This document shows positions 23,101 to 62,734 of a stretch of DNA of 64,000 bases, one piece after another (the stretch's first letter is position 1; every line of letters starts with the position of its first letter). The notes under the pieces were generated by a model, which saw nothing but the letters and a program-made list of their open reading frames with translations, had not been told where the DNA came from and searched no databases. The position numbers and the translations under genes are program-made. Source of the DNA: Hydra vulgaris (Eukaryota > Cnidaria > Hydrozoa > Anthoathecata > Hydridae); the NCBI RefSeq assembly GCF_038396675.1, contig NC_088933.1, forward strand, positions 18,366,501 through 18,430,500. Reading direction: 5' to 3'.

Positions 23101-26100
23101 TAAAGGACATGCAACAAAATATTAGGCAATTTTTTTTTAAATATTGTATGAAGTGATTGATAAACCTTTTGAAAAAAAAATTAAAGTTTGTTTTTCTTCT
23201 TAACTGTTTTTAATTACTTTTGTTAAATATAATATTTTGTTAAATATAAACATTGAATTTTCTTGATTTTTTCAAATATACATTCACAATAACCATTTCT
23301 GTATTTATTATTTTTTCCAGTAAATTTCCGGCTACTTTAAACAAAATTGTTTGTAACATGAGAAAAATAGAAAAAAAATTCATAATTTAAAAAAAATATA
23401 TAATTTTTAACAATAAAGTTCTTATATATATTATAAAAACATAAAAATTAATATCAGTTAACATCAATTGAAGGGCTTAGTGAAACAATGACAAGCCACA
23501 CTTTTTTTAAAAATGAGTTATTACCATTTTTATAATCATAAATAGTATACATAATTTTTATTTATTTTTTGTCCAATATATAATATCCATTACTATTTTT
23601 ATGATGTATAAATTTGAGAGAAAAATAGGTAAGCACTGATTTTATAGATTTAAATAAAACTTAAAAGTCATTTTTCTTAAATATTTGTTTTTGTGGCTTG
23701 TCATTGTTTCACAATAAGCCTTTCAATTTGGTTCAAAACGCATTTTTCTAAATGTTTAGTGTATTTTTTATTTTTTCCACCACTGTATATAATAATCTTT
23801 TTTAACACAAATTTTTCTAACTTATTTACAATTTTTAAACTTTTTTAGGATTTTAATATTTTATAAGTTTTCCAGAAACTTTATTCTGTAATAGAAATTA
23901 TGCTTAACGGTTGTTATCATGAACTTTAGCGATAATACAATATATATAATATATGCATAATAATTGTAATAATTATTTCTTGGTAAATAATGATTAATAC
24001 AAAATAGAGAAAATTTATATATATATATATGTGTGTAGGGTGTGGCAAGATGACCCGTGGGGCAAGAAGTCTTTGTGCTTTGTAAGCCTATCAGAGAATA
24101 GCAATGTTTTATGCCTCTATTATACTATTGATAAAGTTAAAATAGTATCATGGAACAAAAAATGTTTTTAATACTGCTATAAGTTTAGGTTTCATCCGAT
24201 GTATAACTTTTTATAGGATTTTCCTAGTAAATTGCTTATAATTCCAAATCTTTATTAGACAGTCAATAATTATGTGATTAAGGTAAAAAATTAGTTGTTT
24301 TACACAGAATTTATCCAACAATAATATAAAGTAAAAAAATTTTAATACCCGAGCAAAAAAGTTTGCAACGTCATTGTGACAGAAAAGTAAAGGTAGTTGG
24401 TAGTCTGTCTCTGGATGGAATCTGTTTATAGTAAAGAATTTGAATTAATTGTTACACAAGTTCAGATTATGGAGAGAGCATTACAACAATAGATGCGCGT
24501 CGCTTAGCATATGATTTTGCAATGGAAATGGGCATTGATAATCCTTTCAATAACAAGTCAAAAATGGCCAGAGTGAATTGGCTGGGAGGATTCATGTCTC
24601 GCAATGCACAACTTTCTATTCAAACACAACAAGCCACCAGTGTAAGCAGAGCTGTTAGCTTCAATAAGCCGAAGCCAATTCAATTTTGTGGCTGTGACTC
24701 ATGCATAAAACTAATAAGCAATTAATTGTACTTGATGGTCATTATAGTCATAAAACACTTAAGGCCATTAACTTTTGTAGAGACAATAGTGTCCATCTCA
24801 TAACATTTCCACCTCATTGCACACACAAGATGCAACCTTTAGATCATAAATTTTTTAAATCATTAAAAGTTAGCTACAATACAGCAGCAAGCAGTTGGAT
24901 GTTATCCAATCAGGGGTGTAGTATTTCACTTTTTGACATGGTGGGTATTTTTGCAACTGCCTATAACTTTGTAAAAGCAATCAATTTGATTAGTGATCAA
25001 TGGGTTTAGATGCTCTTGTTTATACCCAATAAATGAGCTTATTTTTAATAATGAAGCCTTTGATGCAGATTTGCTTACTAATGAAGCTGAGCCTTAGGAA
25101 ATCTGTCAGCAACCACTTGCTTTGACTGATTTACCCCTTGTTGCACCAATACAGTCACCAGTTGTTTTGAGCACAACAAATGCTGTTTCAAAACTGAAGG
25201 GTATTGTTACAAAAGAAACACCACAATTAAATGATATAGTTCTACCGCTTGAGAAAACATCATCATTGCAAGTTATTGATGAGCATCTTGGCTTTAATTC
25301 TGCCCCTGAAATTTTGGAAAAGATTTCCCGGCATCCCAAAATTGCTGTATTAAGACAGCGAAAAAGAAAGGTAGAGTCCCCTGAGAATCTTACTTCTTCA
25401 CCTTTCAAGAAGCAACTAGAAGAGCAATGTGAAAGAAAAGCAACAAGCAGTCATAATGCGAAAAAAAAAAAAAGCTGCACTCAATAAAGTGATCAAGCTA
25501 AAAATGAAACCAACAAATTTGAGGACAAAAAAGGTGAAACCTGAAAAACAGAAAGAATAAAAACTTAGCGAAAGTAAGAAATCAAAGACAAGAAAGAAAA
25601 AATATGGTTTCTGCCTCTGAATGTATTACTGATACAACTTAATGCAATATATGTTTTTGTGCATACAATGTGCCACCATTGGATGATTGGACACAATGAA
25701 TTAAATATACGTCTTGGTACCACTTTTTGTGTGGCTGGACCACACGAAAAGTGGTATTCATTGTGTCCAATAATTCAAACTTATGCTTCTACTGTGAATC
25801 ATAGGTTTGTATATATTATTTGAACATTTATGTTTTTTAGTCATTTTTTTAAAGTAACAAATAATAATAACTTTTATTTTTAAGAACTTAGTTTTTATAA
25901 CTGTTTTAAAAGTGTCTGGGGTAAGAGGCACTCCTTAGAGCATCTAGCCCACAACTAATTGTTTTTTGATTTTAAAGTTTATCACCAGTAATAGTTTTTT
26001 ATCTTACTAATGTTTATGTATAATAACATGTATATATATATATATTTCACCTCCTCAAGGCCAAGAAGGCCACTACAGACAAGGAGGTAACTTATTTGTG

Positions 26101-26252
26101 GTATAACCCTCTCTCAACTCAATAACTCCAAAACAAGAATCTTGACGAACGAGGCTGCTGCCCAGAGAAACGAGTTGAGAGTGGTACTATCAGAGTCGTG
26201 GATGGGATCGAACTTGGAACCTCTCGCTTATGAAGCAAGCTCTCTACCGCTA

Positions 26253-26305
<53 letters not shown>

Positions 26306-26751
26306 TATTAGTAACTTCAAAGGCACCTGTAGGCCCCATTTTTAGCAACCATTTAAAAATGCAAATTTTATTTATTTTAAGAAGTGAAGTGAAGCCGGGG
26401 AAGCGAAAGAAATATATATTGTCCCTGTAACTTATTAACTTATTAATAATAATAATAAATAATAATATATTAGCTGTACTTAATAATTGTTTATATTAAG
26501 TAACAAACAATTCAAAGTAACTATTTAAAATCTGAAAAAAATTGCTTGAAATAAAGAAATTCTAAGTTAAAAACTTTTATTAAAAAATTTCTTTATAAAC
26601 TATTTTTCGGGTAAACATCTAGGATTCATCAGTTGACCTATAATGCAACATTATTTACGTGACAGTAGCACCTTTTTATAACTATTTATAACTATACCAG
26701 CAACATCTTTACAGAGTTAAAATCAGGGAGTCAGTAACAAGGGTGCTTATG

Positions 26752-26838
<87 letters not shown>

Positions 26839-26936
26839 AATATATATATATACACATATACATACATACAAAATCAAGAAAACACGCTAAAAATTACATT
26901 TACATGTAATGATTGATGATTGCCGTTTTTTCTTTG

Positions 26937-27028
<92 letters not shown>

Positions 27029-28286
27029 TGTATGTATGTATGTATGTATGTATGTATGTATGTATATATATATATATATATATACATGTATATACATTTT
27101 TGGAATTAAACTTGGTACTTTAAAACATAAATTGTGTATGGTATCTTTTGCTCTATAACCATTCTTCTTTTTCCTCAGTTTTCTAATTTAAATAGGTCAT
27201 TACACAGTCTCGCTAGAAGTGAATTTGTATTAAACAAATAAAAAAATGGCTTTTAACTAATGAGAAATCAAAATATATTTTTCATAATATACACAATATG
27301 ATTGGGAATTTATAACTATAAAAAGTGACTACAAAAACTTAATTATAAGATTTTAAAAAACACCTTGATTTTGTTTTACTGAATGGAATGCCTCACACTC
27401 TACAAACCAGCTGCCAGCTTTATCTGCTCCCAACAATCCTAACCTTGCCTTTAGTGAATCAATAACCTGATTGGAAGTACAACCTTCTACTACTGGAACT
27501 GGAAAAACACTAGAAATAAATGACTTTTTAATTAAACCACTTTTTATCACATTTTATTTTAGTATATTACTAAATAAAACTCCTTTAAAAAAATTTCTTA
27601 AAAAGATGCATTGTCTCATTTATTTGTAAATATTTTTTATGTATTTTATATGCTATCAACTCCTGTTGATTAAAATTGATTGGACTATATAGTCCAATCA
27701 ATTTCAATTAACAGGAGTTGTAGAACTTAGTTTAAAAATTTGAATAATCTTTGCTCAAGGCCATGGCAGATAAAAAGTAGTCAAGAGACTTCTATGGAAG
27801 ATAAAAAGAGATTTTTGAAAAATAAGATTTAGTTGATAAATTTATTCATTTCAACTAACTTGATTATTTATTTCAACTAAATTGATTGGAGTATCCAATC
27901 AAGTTGAAATTATACTTCAACTTGATTGGATATTTAATAGACTTTTGAAAAATGAGAGTTGATAATACTTCAAAAAATCTTAAGCTTTATAATAACTTGT
28001 TACAACTACTATGAGTAACTTTCAGTAATTTAACTTTTATATATATGTGTATATATATATTTTTTTGTTATTCACCTCCTCAAGGCCAAGAAGGCCACTA
28101 CAGATGAGGAGGCTACTTAATAGTGGTTTTAACCCTTTCTCAACTCTATAACTCCCAAACACAAACCTTAGGGAACAAGGCCGCTGCGCGGAGAAACAAG
28201 TTGAGCGCTGTACTACCAGGGACGTGGTGGGGATCAAACTCGGAACCTCTCCCCTATGAAGCGAGCGCTTTACCACTACACCACTA

Positions 28287-28364
<78 letters not shown>

Positions 28365-30096
28365 ATATATATAGTGGTTTTCATAAATTTAGACGCACTC
28401 ATATTTGAGAATAGAAACTTTTAGTTTTTTAATGATAAAACAATAACGAAAAAAGATTTATGTTTAGTTTTTTTTTTAATTTATTAGATAAATAGATACA
28501 GAATACAAAATTTAAAAAAAATTTACAAAAAAAATACAAATACTAAGTAATAATTAGGTGCAACTACATGGTATTTAAAAAAAAAGACAAAAAAAAATTA
28601 TTTATAAATTTAGACGCACGATATATTAGGAGGCACAATTTATGAAGCAATCAATATTTTGTGTATCCGCCTTTTGCTTTAATACAACTAAGAACTCTTC
28701 TAGGCATAGACTCAACAAGATTTTTGTACATTGTTTCTGGGACCCTATACCAGGTCTCCTTAAGGACGTCCTTCAGCTAACCAAGTGTGGAAATTTGAAT
28801 CTTTGCCAATTCACGGTCAATCCAAGCCCAAATGTTTTCAATCGGGTTCAAATCAGGTGATTATGGAGGCCACGGTATTGTCTTGACATCATTATCGTTG
28901 AACCACTCCTTTGTATAGTATGCAGTATGTGCAGTAGCGCCATCTTATTGAAGTTTCAATGGTTTATCATTTCGCATTAGCAGGTCAATTGATGGAATTA
29001 GATTGTTTTCCAGTACTTCTACGTATATTCTGGAGTTGATTCTGTGTATGTTTGGTACATACCAACACCTTTGTAATTGAAGCATGACCAGATTCCAATC
29101 GAGCCTCTTCCACTTTGTACAGTCAGTCTAATGTATCTGGCGTAATACTTTTCGTGAGCCATTCTTTTGACTGTTATGTTAGATTTGTGATTGATAAGCT
29201 CAAATTTACTCTCATCACTCCACATTTTTTTCCATTGTTCTATTGTCTTTCACAACACCATTTTAGTCTCCTTTGTTTATCATATGGACGCAGGAGATGT
29301 TTCTTCAAAGTAGAGTAGACTCCAATCTTGTATTTGATAAGTATTCGGCAGACTGTGCTTTGAGAAATAGATGTATTTTGCTTTGTATTCTTTGCTTTGA
29401 ATTCTGTGGTCAATTTTTTGTAACTAATTCTTGGATTAGCACTGACAGCTCTAAAAAGGGCACTATCGTCTTTTCTGGTGGTTGACAAGGGTCTACCTGG
29501 CCTCATTTTCTAGCTGGCACCACCAGTGTGAAAAAAGTTTTGCTTCGTTGTCCGAACGCATTTCTCAGAAACTCCAATTAACCTGGCGATTTCTCTATTA
29601 CTTTTGGTTTCTTCTTCGATGTGAGCAATAATTTGCCATCTTCACATTGAGTGATACATCTTTTGCCCATTTTTCGCGTCTTTTTAGTACAAAACTTAAC
29701 TTTTGTTTATTTATTAAATAATGATTAACTAATTCCAGGTAAGACATATTTATATAAGGTTTTTTGACAAAATCAATTAATTTAGGCCTATTAATGAGAA
29801 ATATGGGAAAAACTACTAATTAACTATCAATTAACAAGATATAAGACTTTTTTGATTGTGCTAATCTAAATTTATGAATAAAATAAAATCAAGCTTATCA
29901 ATAAACGTTTTTGTGTTAATTAGAATAAGTAATAAACATCCTGTAAAAAAATTAAGGTACTCTATAATAGAGTTTCACTTCCTCTATTTAATTATATATC
30001 AAACATAGCGGCAGCACTTTTATTTTATTTTTATTTTAAGTATTTTCTTACATATATGTAAAAAAAAATGAGTGTGTCTAAATTTATGAAAACCAC

Positions 30097-30177
<81 letters not shown>

Positions 30178-30768
30178 ATATACTGATAATTAATATACTT
30201 ACTTATCTTACATAACTTGGTATCAGTAAAAGTAACAATCTATTCTTCTGACTCAAATAAATTTTCCACATATAAAATTGAGTTTGCTTTTATTGGTAGC
30301 TATACAAAAATAGTTTGATTGGTTTTTTTACATTTCACATATATATTATAACCATTTACAAAGTTATATCATTACGCTTGCATTTATAAACTTTTATCAT
30401 TGTTTAATATATTGAATCAAAAATACCTTTTTTAAATTTTTCTCATAAATTATACAAAGAAAAAATGCAATTTTATTTTAAAATTGCACTTTTTCTTTGT
30501 ATAATTTATGCAAACTTTTGTTTTGTTAAATTCCATTCTACTTTGAATTGATTTTAAATTTATTGTTTCTATTGCGCATAAAATTTTAAATTCTCAAGAT
30601 TAAACAATTGGTTTATTCAACATTTTTTTTGTCTAATGTTGCAACTACAAATATTACAAAAGGCCTTCAAAGATATAAACACAAAATTTAGTAAATAAAG
30701 CAATTTAAAGAAAATTATTTTCTAAAGAAAATGATTAACAAAAAAAATACTCACCAAGTCACTCCCAT
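19940..30768 (-). CDS. MED20: Mediator complex subunit 20 (MED20), complete, five exons
   Basis: MED20 sits in the head module of Mediator and links activators to RNA polymerase II in the nucleus. Exons in reading order: 30768-30755, 27509-27364, 21444-21281, 20497-20408, 20134-19940; 609 nt, 202 residues plus stop, close to the usual size of about 212. The reading opens [14 protein letters not shown], then [84 protein letters not shown]. These follow animal MED20 proteins in order along the whole length. Every junction has GT/AG and matching phase (2, 1, 0, 0). Introns are swollen by mobile elements (3.2 and 5.9 kb). It lies directly downstream of GMPPB on the same strand. Exon structure is from reading only; I saw no disabling change. 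Confidence 0.93.
20135..20407 (-). other. MED20 intron 4
   Basis: Short (273 bp), AT-rich, with no inserted element recognised. Confidence 0.85.
20408..20497 (-). CDS. MED20: MED20 exon 4
   Basis: 90 nt, phase 0 at both ends, acceptor tgtttag, donor gttaaat (a weak donor). It encodes [20 protein letters not shown] and [10 protein letters not shown]. Confidence 0.9.
20790..21240. mobile_element. Two CR1/Jockey-like fragments in opposite orientation (MED20 intron 3)
   Basis: 20790-21040 is minus-strand reverse-transcriptase 3' sequence homologous to 21650-22020 and 31800-32050 (gatgatagctc..gcaaccatgat, atttatggaaaagagaaaga). 21045-21235 reads on the plus strand as FFLEQQFF.. and, in another frame, [21 protein letters not shown], the C-terminal block of the same kind of element (normally FPRT..LWNSLP). 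The join near 21042 is an inverted rearrangement or twin-priming-type product. Confidence 0.65.
21281..21444 (-). CDS. MED20: MED20 exon 3
   Basis: 164 nt, from acceptor tttttgttccag to donor gtaaaaat. It encodes [20 protein letters not shown], then [11 protein letters not shown] and LPRKGSKTE. This is the most conserved stretch of the gene. Confidence 0.93.
21620..22020 (-). mobile_element. CR1/Jockey-like 3' fragment
   Basis: Homologous to 31760-31990 and 32530-32930: shared runs include ggaaaaaaactaga, ggagcacttaggaacagtca, ttttagtagatggcacaaga and agagcagtgcccattatag. The minus-strand sense corresponds to the C-terminal end of the reverse-transcriptase ORF, with many breaks. Confidence 0.65.
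22147..23337 (+). mobile_element. Tc1-like element with extended inverted arms
   Basis: Ends cagtagccggaaatttactg and its inverse. Beyond them the inverted similarity continues outward for more than 100 bp (about 22028-22146 against 23338-23465, e.g. gttaactgatattaattttt on the left and its complement on the right). So the true element may be about 1.44 kb with long inverted repeats. It carries only the C-terminal part of a transposase. Confidence 0.7.
22740..23156 (+). pseudogene. Tc1-like transposase C-terminal fragment
   Basis: In frame it encodes [20 protein letters not shown] (second catalytic Asp in QQDNDPKHS), [20 protein letters not shown] and [11 protein letters not shown], the classic C-terminal half of a Tc1 transposase. 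At the third catalytic position the usual NPIENLW reads NPIKNLW, Lys for the catalytic Glu, so it would be inactive even if complete. The DNA-binding domain and first Asp are missing. Confidence 0.85.
23468..23726. mobile_element. Small hairpin MITE inside the composite element
   Basis: Inverted ends of about 30 bp centred on gtgaaacaatgacaagccac and its complement, 259 bp overall, with an AT-rich centre. No coding content. The flanking duplication is unclear because the ends adjoin the arms of the larger element. Confidence 0.65.
24040..25957 (+). mobile_element. Pogo/CENP-B-type element, internally deleted (MED20 intron 2)
   Basis: It carries two parts of one DDE transposase: 24480-24690 (before the catalytic core) and 24715-25490 (late core plus C-terminal tail). 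Possible ends are gtgtggcaagatgacccgtg near 24050 and, inverted and diverged, catctagcccacaac near 25955. The repeat match is poor, so the boundaries are approximate. Confidence 0.6.
24480..25560 (+). pseudogene. Pogo-like (DDE_1, CENP-B/jerky family) transposase lacking the first catalytic Asp
   Basis: First part: [29 protein letters not shown], the end of the CENP-B-type DNA-binding region (W..GF..RN), then [12 protein letters not shown]. The sequence then jumps at about 24690-24715 to [15 protein letters not shown] (second Asp), [20 protein letters not shown] (third Asp, PLD) and [11 protein letters not shown]. Roughly 120 residues between FNKPKP and LIVLDGH, including the NVDE-type first Asp, are missing. 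The tail (25122-25487) is Ser/Lys-rich with a basic end. There is an in-frame stop at 25096. It is a deletion derivative, not a host gene. Confidence 0.8.
26047..26256 (-). mobile_element. tRNA-derived SINE (family with TA-repeat junctions), copy 1
   Basis: About 80 percent of its length matches 28071-28290 (cacctcctcaaggccaagaa, ccctttctcaactc-type block, gaacctctc). On the minus strand the head next to the TA repeat reads gcggtagcggtagagagctt and then gaggttccaagttcgatccc, the A-box and B-box arrangement of a tRNA. The tail is at the low-coordinate end. (TA)n lies at both borders. Confidence 0.75.
26257..26306. repeat. (TA)n / (CA)n microsatellite at the SINE head
   Basis: About 38 bp of TA followed by acacacacac. 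Confidence 0.95.
26753..26875. repeat. (TA)n array with imperfect tail
   Basis: About 65 bp of pure TA, then taaatata- and tacaca-type variants up to 26871. Confidence 0.95.
26939..27087. repeat. (TA)n joined to (TATG)n
   Basis: 60 bp of TA followed by about 62 bp of perfect tatg tetranucleotides and a short TA end. Confidence 0.95.
27364..27509 (-). CDS. MED20: MED20 exon 2
   Basis: 146 nt, from acceptor ttatttctag to donor gtgttttt. It encodes [41 protein letters not shown] and the first base of a Glu codon. Confidence 0.93.
27658..27945. repeat. Palindromes in MED20 intron 1
   Basis: 27658-27720 is a 30-bp-arm hairpin (caactcctgttgatt..attgattggact and its near-complement). About 27845-27945 has repeated, partly inverted attgattgga / tccaatcaagttgaaat units. 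They may be the hairpin ends of small elements; no coding content. Confidence 0.7.
28071..28290 (-). mobile_element. tRNA-derived SINE, copy 2 (best preserved)
   Basis: On the minus strand the head reads gcggtagtggtgtagtggta (A-box tggtgtagtgg) and gaggttccgagtttgatccc (B-box gagtttgatcc), about 35 bp apart. The body then shares its sequence with 26047-26256 down to cttggccttgaggaggtga. It is bordered on the head side by 80 bp of TA. It sits in MED20 intron 1. Confidence 0.8.
28291..28372. repeat. (TA)n array between SINE and Tc1 element
   Basis: About 80 bp of TA with one tta interruption, ending exactly where the Tc1 terminal repeat begins. Confidence 0.95.
28373..30098. mobile_element. 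Full-length but dead Tc1-like element (MED20 intron 1)
   Basis: Ends agtggttttcataaatttag (28373) and its inverse ending cactg at 30098, both against TA repeats. An inner direct-repeat copy (aaatttagacgcac) lies near 28605. About 1.73 kb, with one minus-strand transposase gene between. Confidence 0.88.
28651..29670 (-). pseudogene. Tc1-like transposase, DDE motif largely kept, frameshifted
   Basis: It starts [13 protein letters not shown] and ends KAKGGYTKY. The span is 1020 bp, the size expected for about 340 residues. In order: helix-turn-helix region; RPGRPLSTT (GRP hook); [26 protein letters not shown] (first Asp); [32 protein letters not shown] (second Asp, with a stop just before it); [15 protein letters not shown] (third residue, Glu); [15 protein letters not shown]. 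At least two frameshifts and two stops separate these parts. The coding direction is the same as MED20. Confidence 0.85.
30100..30175. repeat. (TA)n array after the Tc1 element
   Basis: tgtgtgtg leads into about 65 bp of TA. Confidence 0.95.
30444..30510. repeat. Near-perfect hairpin in MED20 intron 1
   Basis: Arms cataaattatacaaagaaaa and its complement, continuing through aatgcaatttt, about 31 bp each with a minimal loop. No gene. It may be a fold-back element. Confidence 0.8.
30755..30768 (-). CDS. MED20: MED20 exon 1 (14 coding nt)
   Basis: ATG GGA GTG ACT TG then donor gtgagt. It encodes MGVT plus two bases of Cys, completed by T at 27509. MGVTC is the conserved start of animal MED20. 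It is too short for ORF calling and was found by searching for this start with a phase-2 donor. Confidence 0.9.
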
Positions 30769-30826
30769 TTTCTTTGTATTTTAGAAAAGCATGAATAAAA
30801 ATTAATTGAATGAAAATATAGAATGA

Positions 30827-30840
30827 GCTAAAAGAACAAC
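30827..30840 (-). promoter_or_regulatory. Candidate trans-splice (or 5'-UTR) acceptor of MED20
   Basis: On the minus strand gttgttcttttag precedes CTCATTC, 59 nt upstream of the MED20 ATG. It is a strong pyrimidine-AG 3' splice site with no upstream exon of MED20 visible before the GMPPB stop. Spliced-leader trans-splicing is known in Hydra, so this is a plausible leader acceptor. It could equally be unused. Confidence 0.45.
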
Positions 30841-30916
30841 ATCTATAATACAAAATATAATCAAACAACAAAATATAATCAAACAACAAAGAAAAAAGCT
30901 TGCAGTATTTTAAAAG

Positions 30917-30922
30917 TTTAAT
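30917..30922 (-). terminator. Candidate poly(A) signal of GMPPB
   Basis: ATTAAA on the minus strand, about 97 nt past the GMPPB stop and about 90 nt before the candidate MED20 acceptor. No AATAAA is present in this gap. Confidence 0.35.
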
Positions 30923-31018
30923 AAATAACAACAACATTTTCATAACAAAACTTCATTATCAAAATCTGTACAAAAATTATGAACAACGCCTAAATAAATA
31001 TCTTAAAAATTATTCTTT

Positions 31019-62399
<31,381 letters not shown>

Positions 62400-62410
62400 C
62401 TGAAAAAAAT

Positions 62411-62510
62411 AAGCAATTGCTTAACAAAAGAAGCGATTGCTTAACAAATGAAGCAATTACTTAACAAAAGAACCGATTGCTTAACAAAAGAAGCAATTGC
62501 TTAACAAATA
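62411..62510. repeat. 20-bp satellite beside a GMPPB splice acceptor
   Basis: Five units of 20 bp (aagcaattgcttaacaaaag and variants). Each contains the palindrome aagcaattgctt. It ends 9 bp from the acceptor AG of the exon at 62351-62399, so it fills the branch-point region. Confidence 0.9.
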
Positions 62511-62734
62511 TAAAATTACATTTATTCTAGTATTTTTTAGATATAATGCTTTTCCTAATGCATTTCCAAATTATCTAGTTCAATATTTTAAAGTACTGCT
62601 TAAGGAAGTAACTTTTTTCAATATTCCAGGTTAGGTCACCTTCAAGATCATCATGATCACCTTGCTACTGGGAACATGTAAACCAGTAATACTTGCCTCA
62701 TGTCCTGCTTGCATAATTCACATTTCCAGGCAAT

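Larger units (their letters stand above)
21557..23785. mobile_element. Composite Tc1-like element with nested insertions (MED20 intron 2)
   Basis: Outer inverted ends are cagtggtggaaaaaata (21557) and tattttttccaccactg (ending 23785, followed by TA). The similarity extends about 50 bp inward (aaacattt.gaaaaatgc). Between them lie a CR1 3' fragment (21620-22020), a Tc1-like unit with its own ends (22147-23337) and a small MITE (23468-23726). The inner and outer end repeats share ggaaaaaata, so they may be the inner and outer direct repeats of one IR/DR element split by insertions, or two related elements. Confidence 0.65.

Noticed and set aside
24040-25957. Domesticated CENP-B-like host gene
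   Set aside because: In-frame stop, missing catalytic start, no conserved intron-exon structure, and location inside a MED20 intron.
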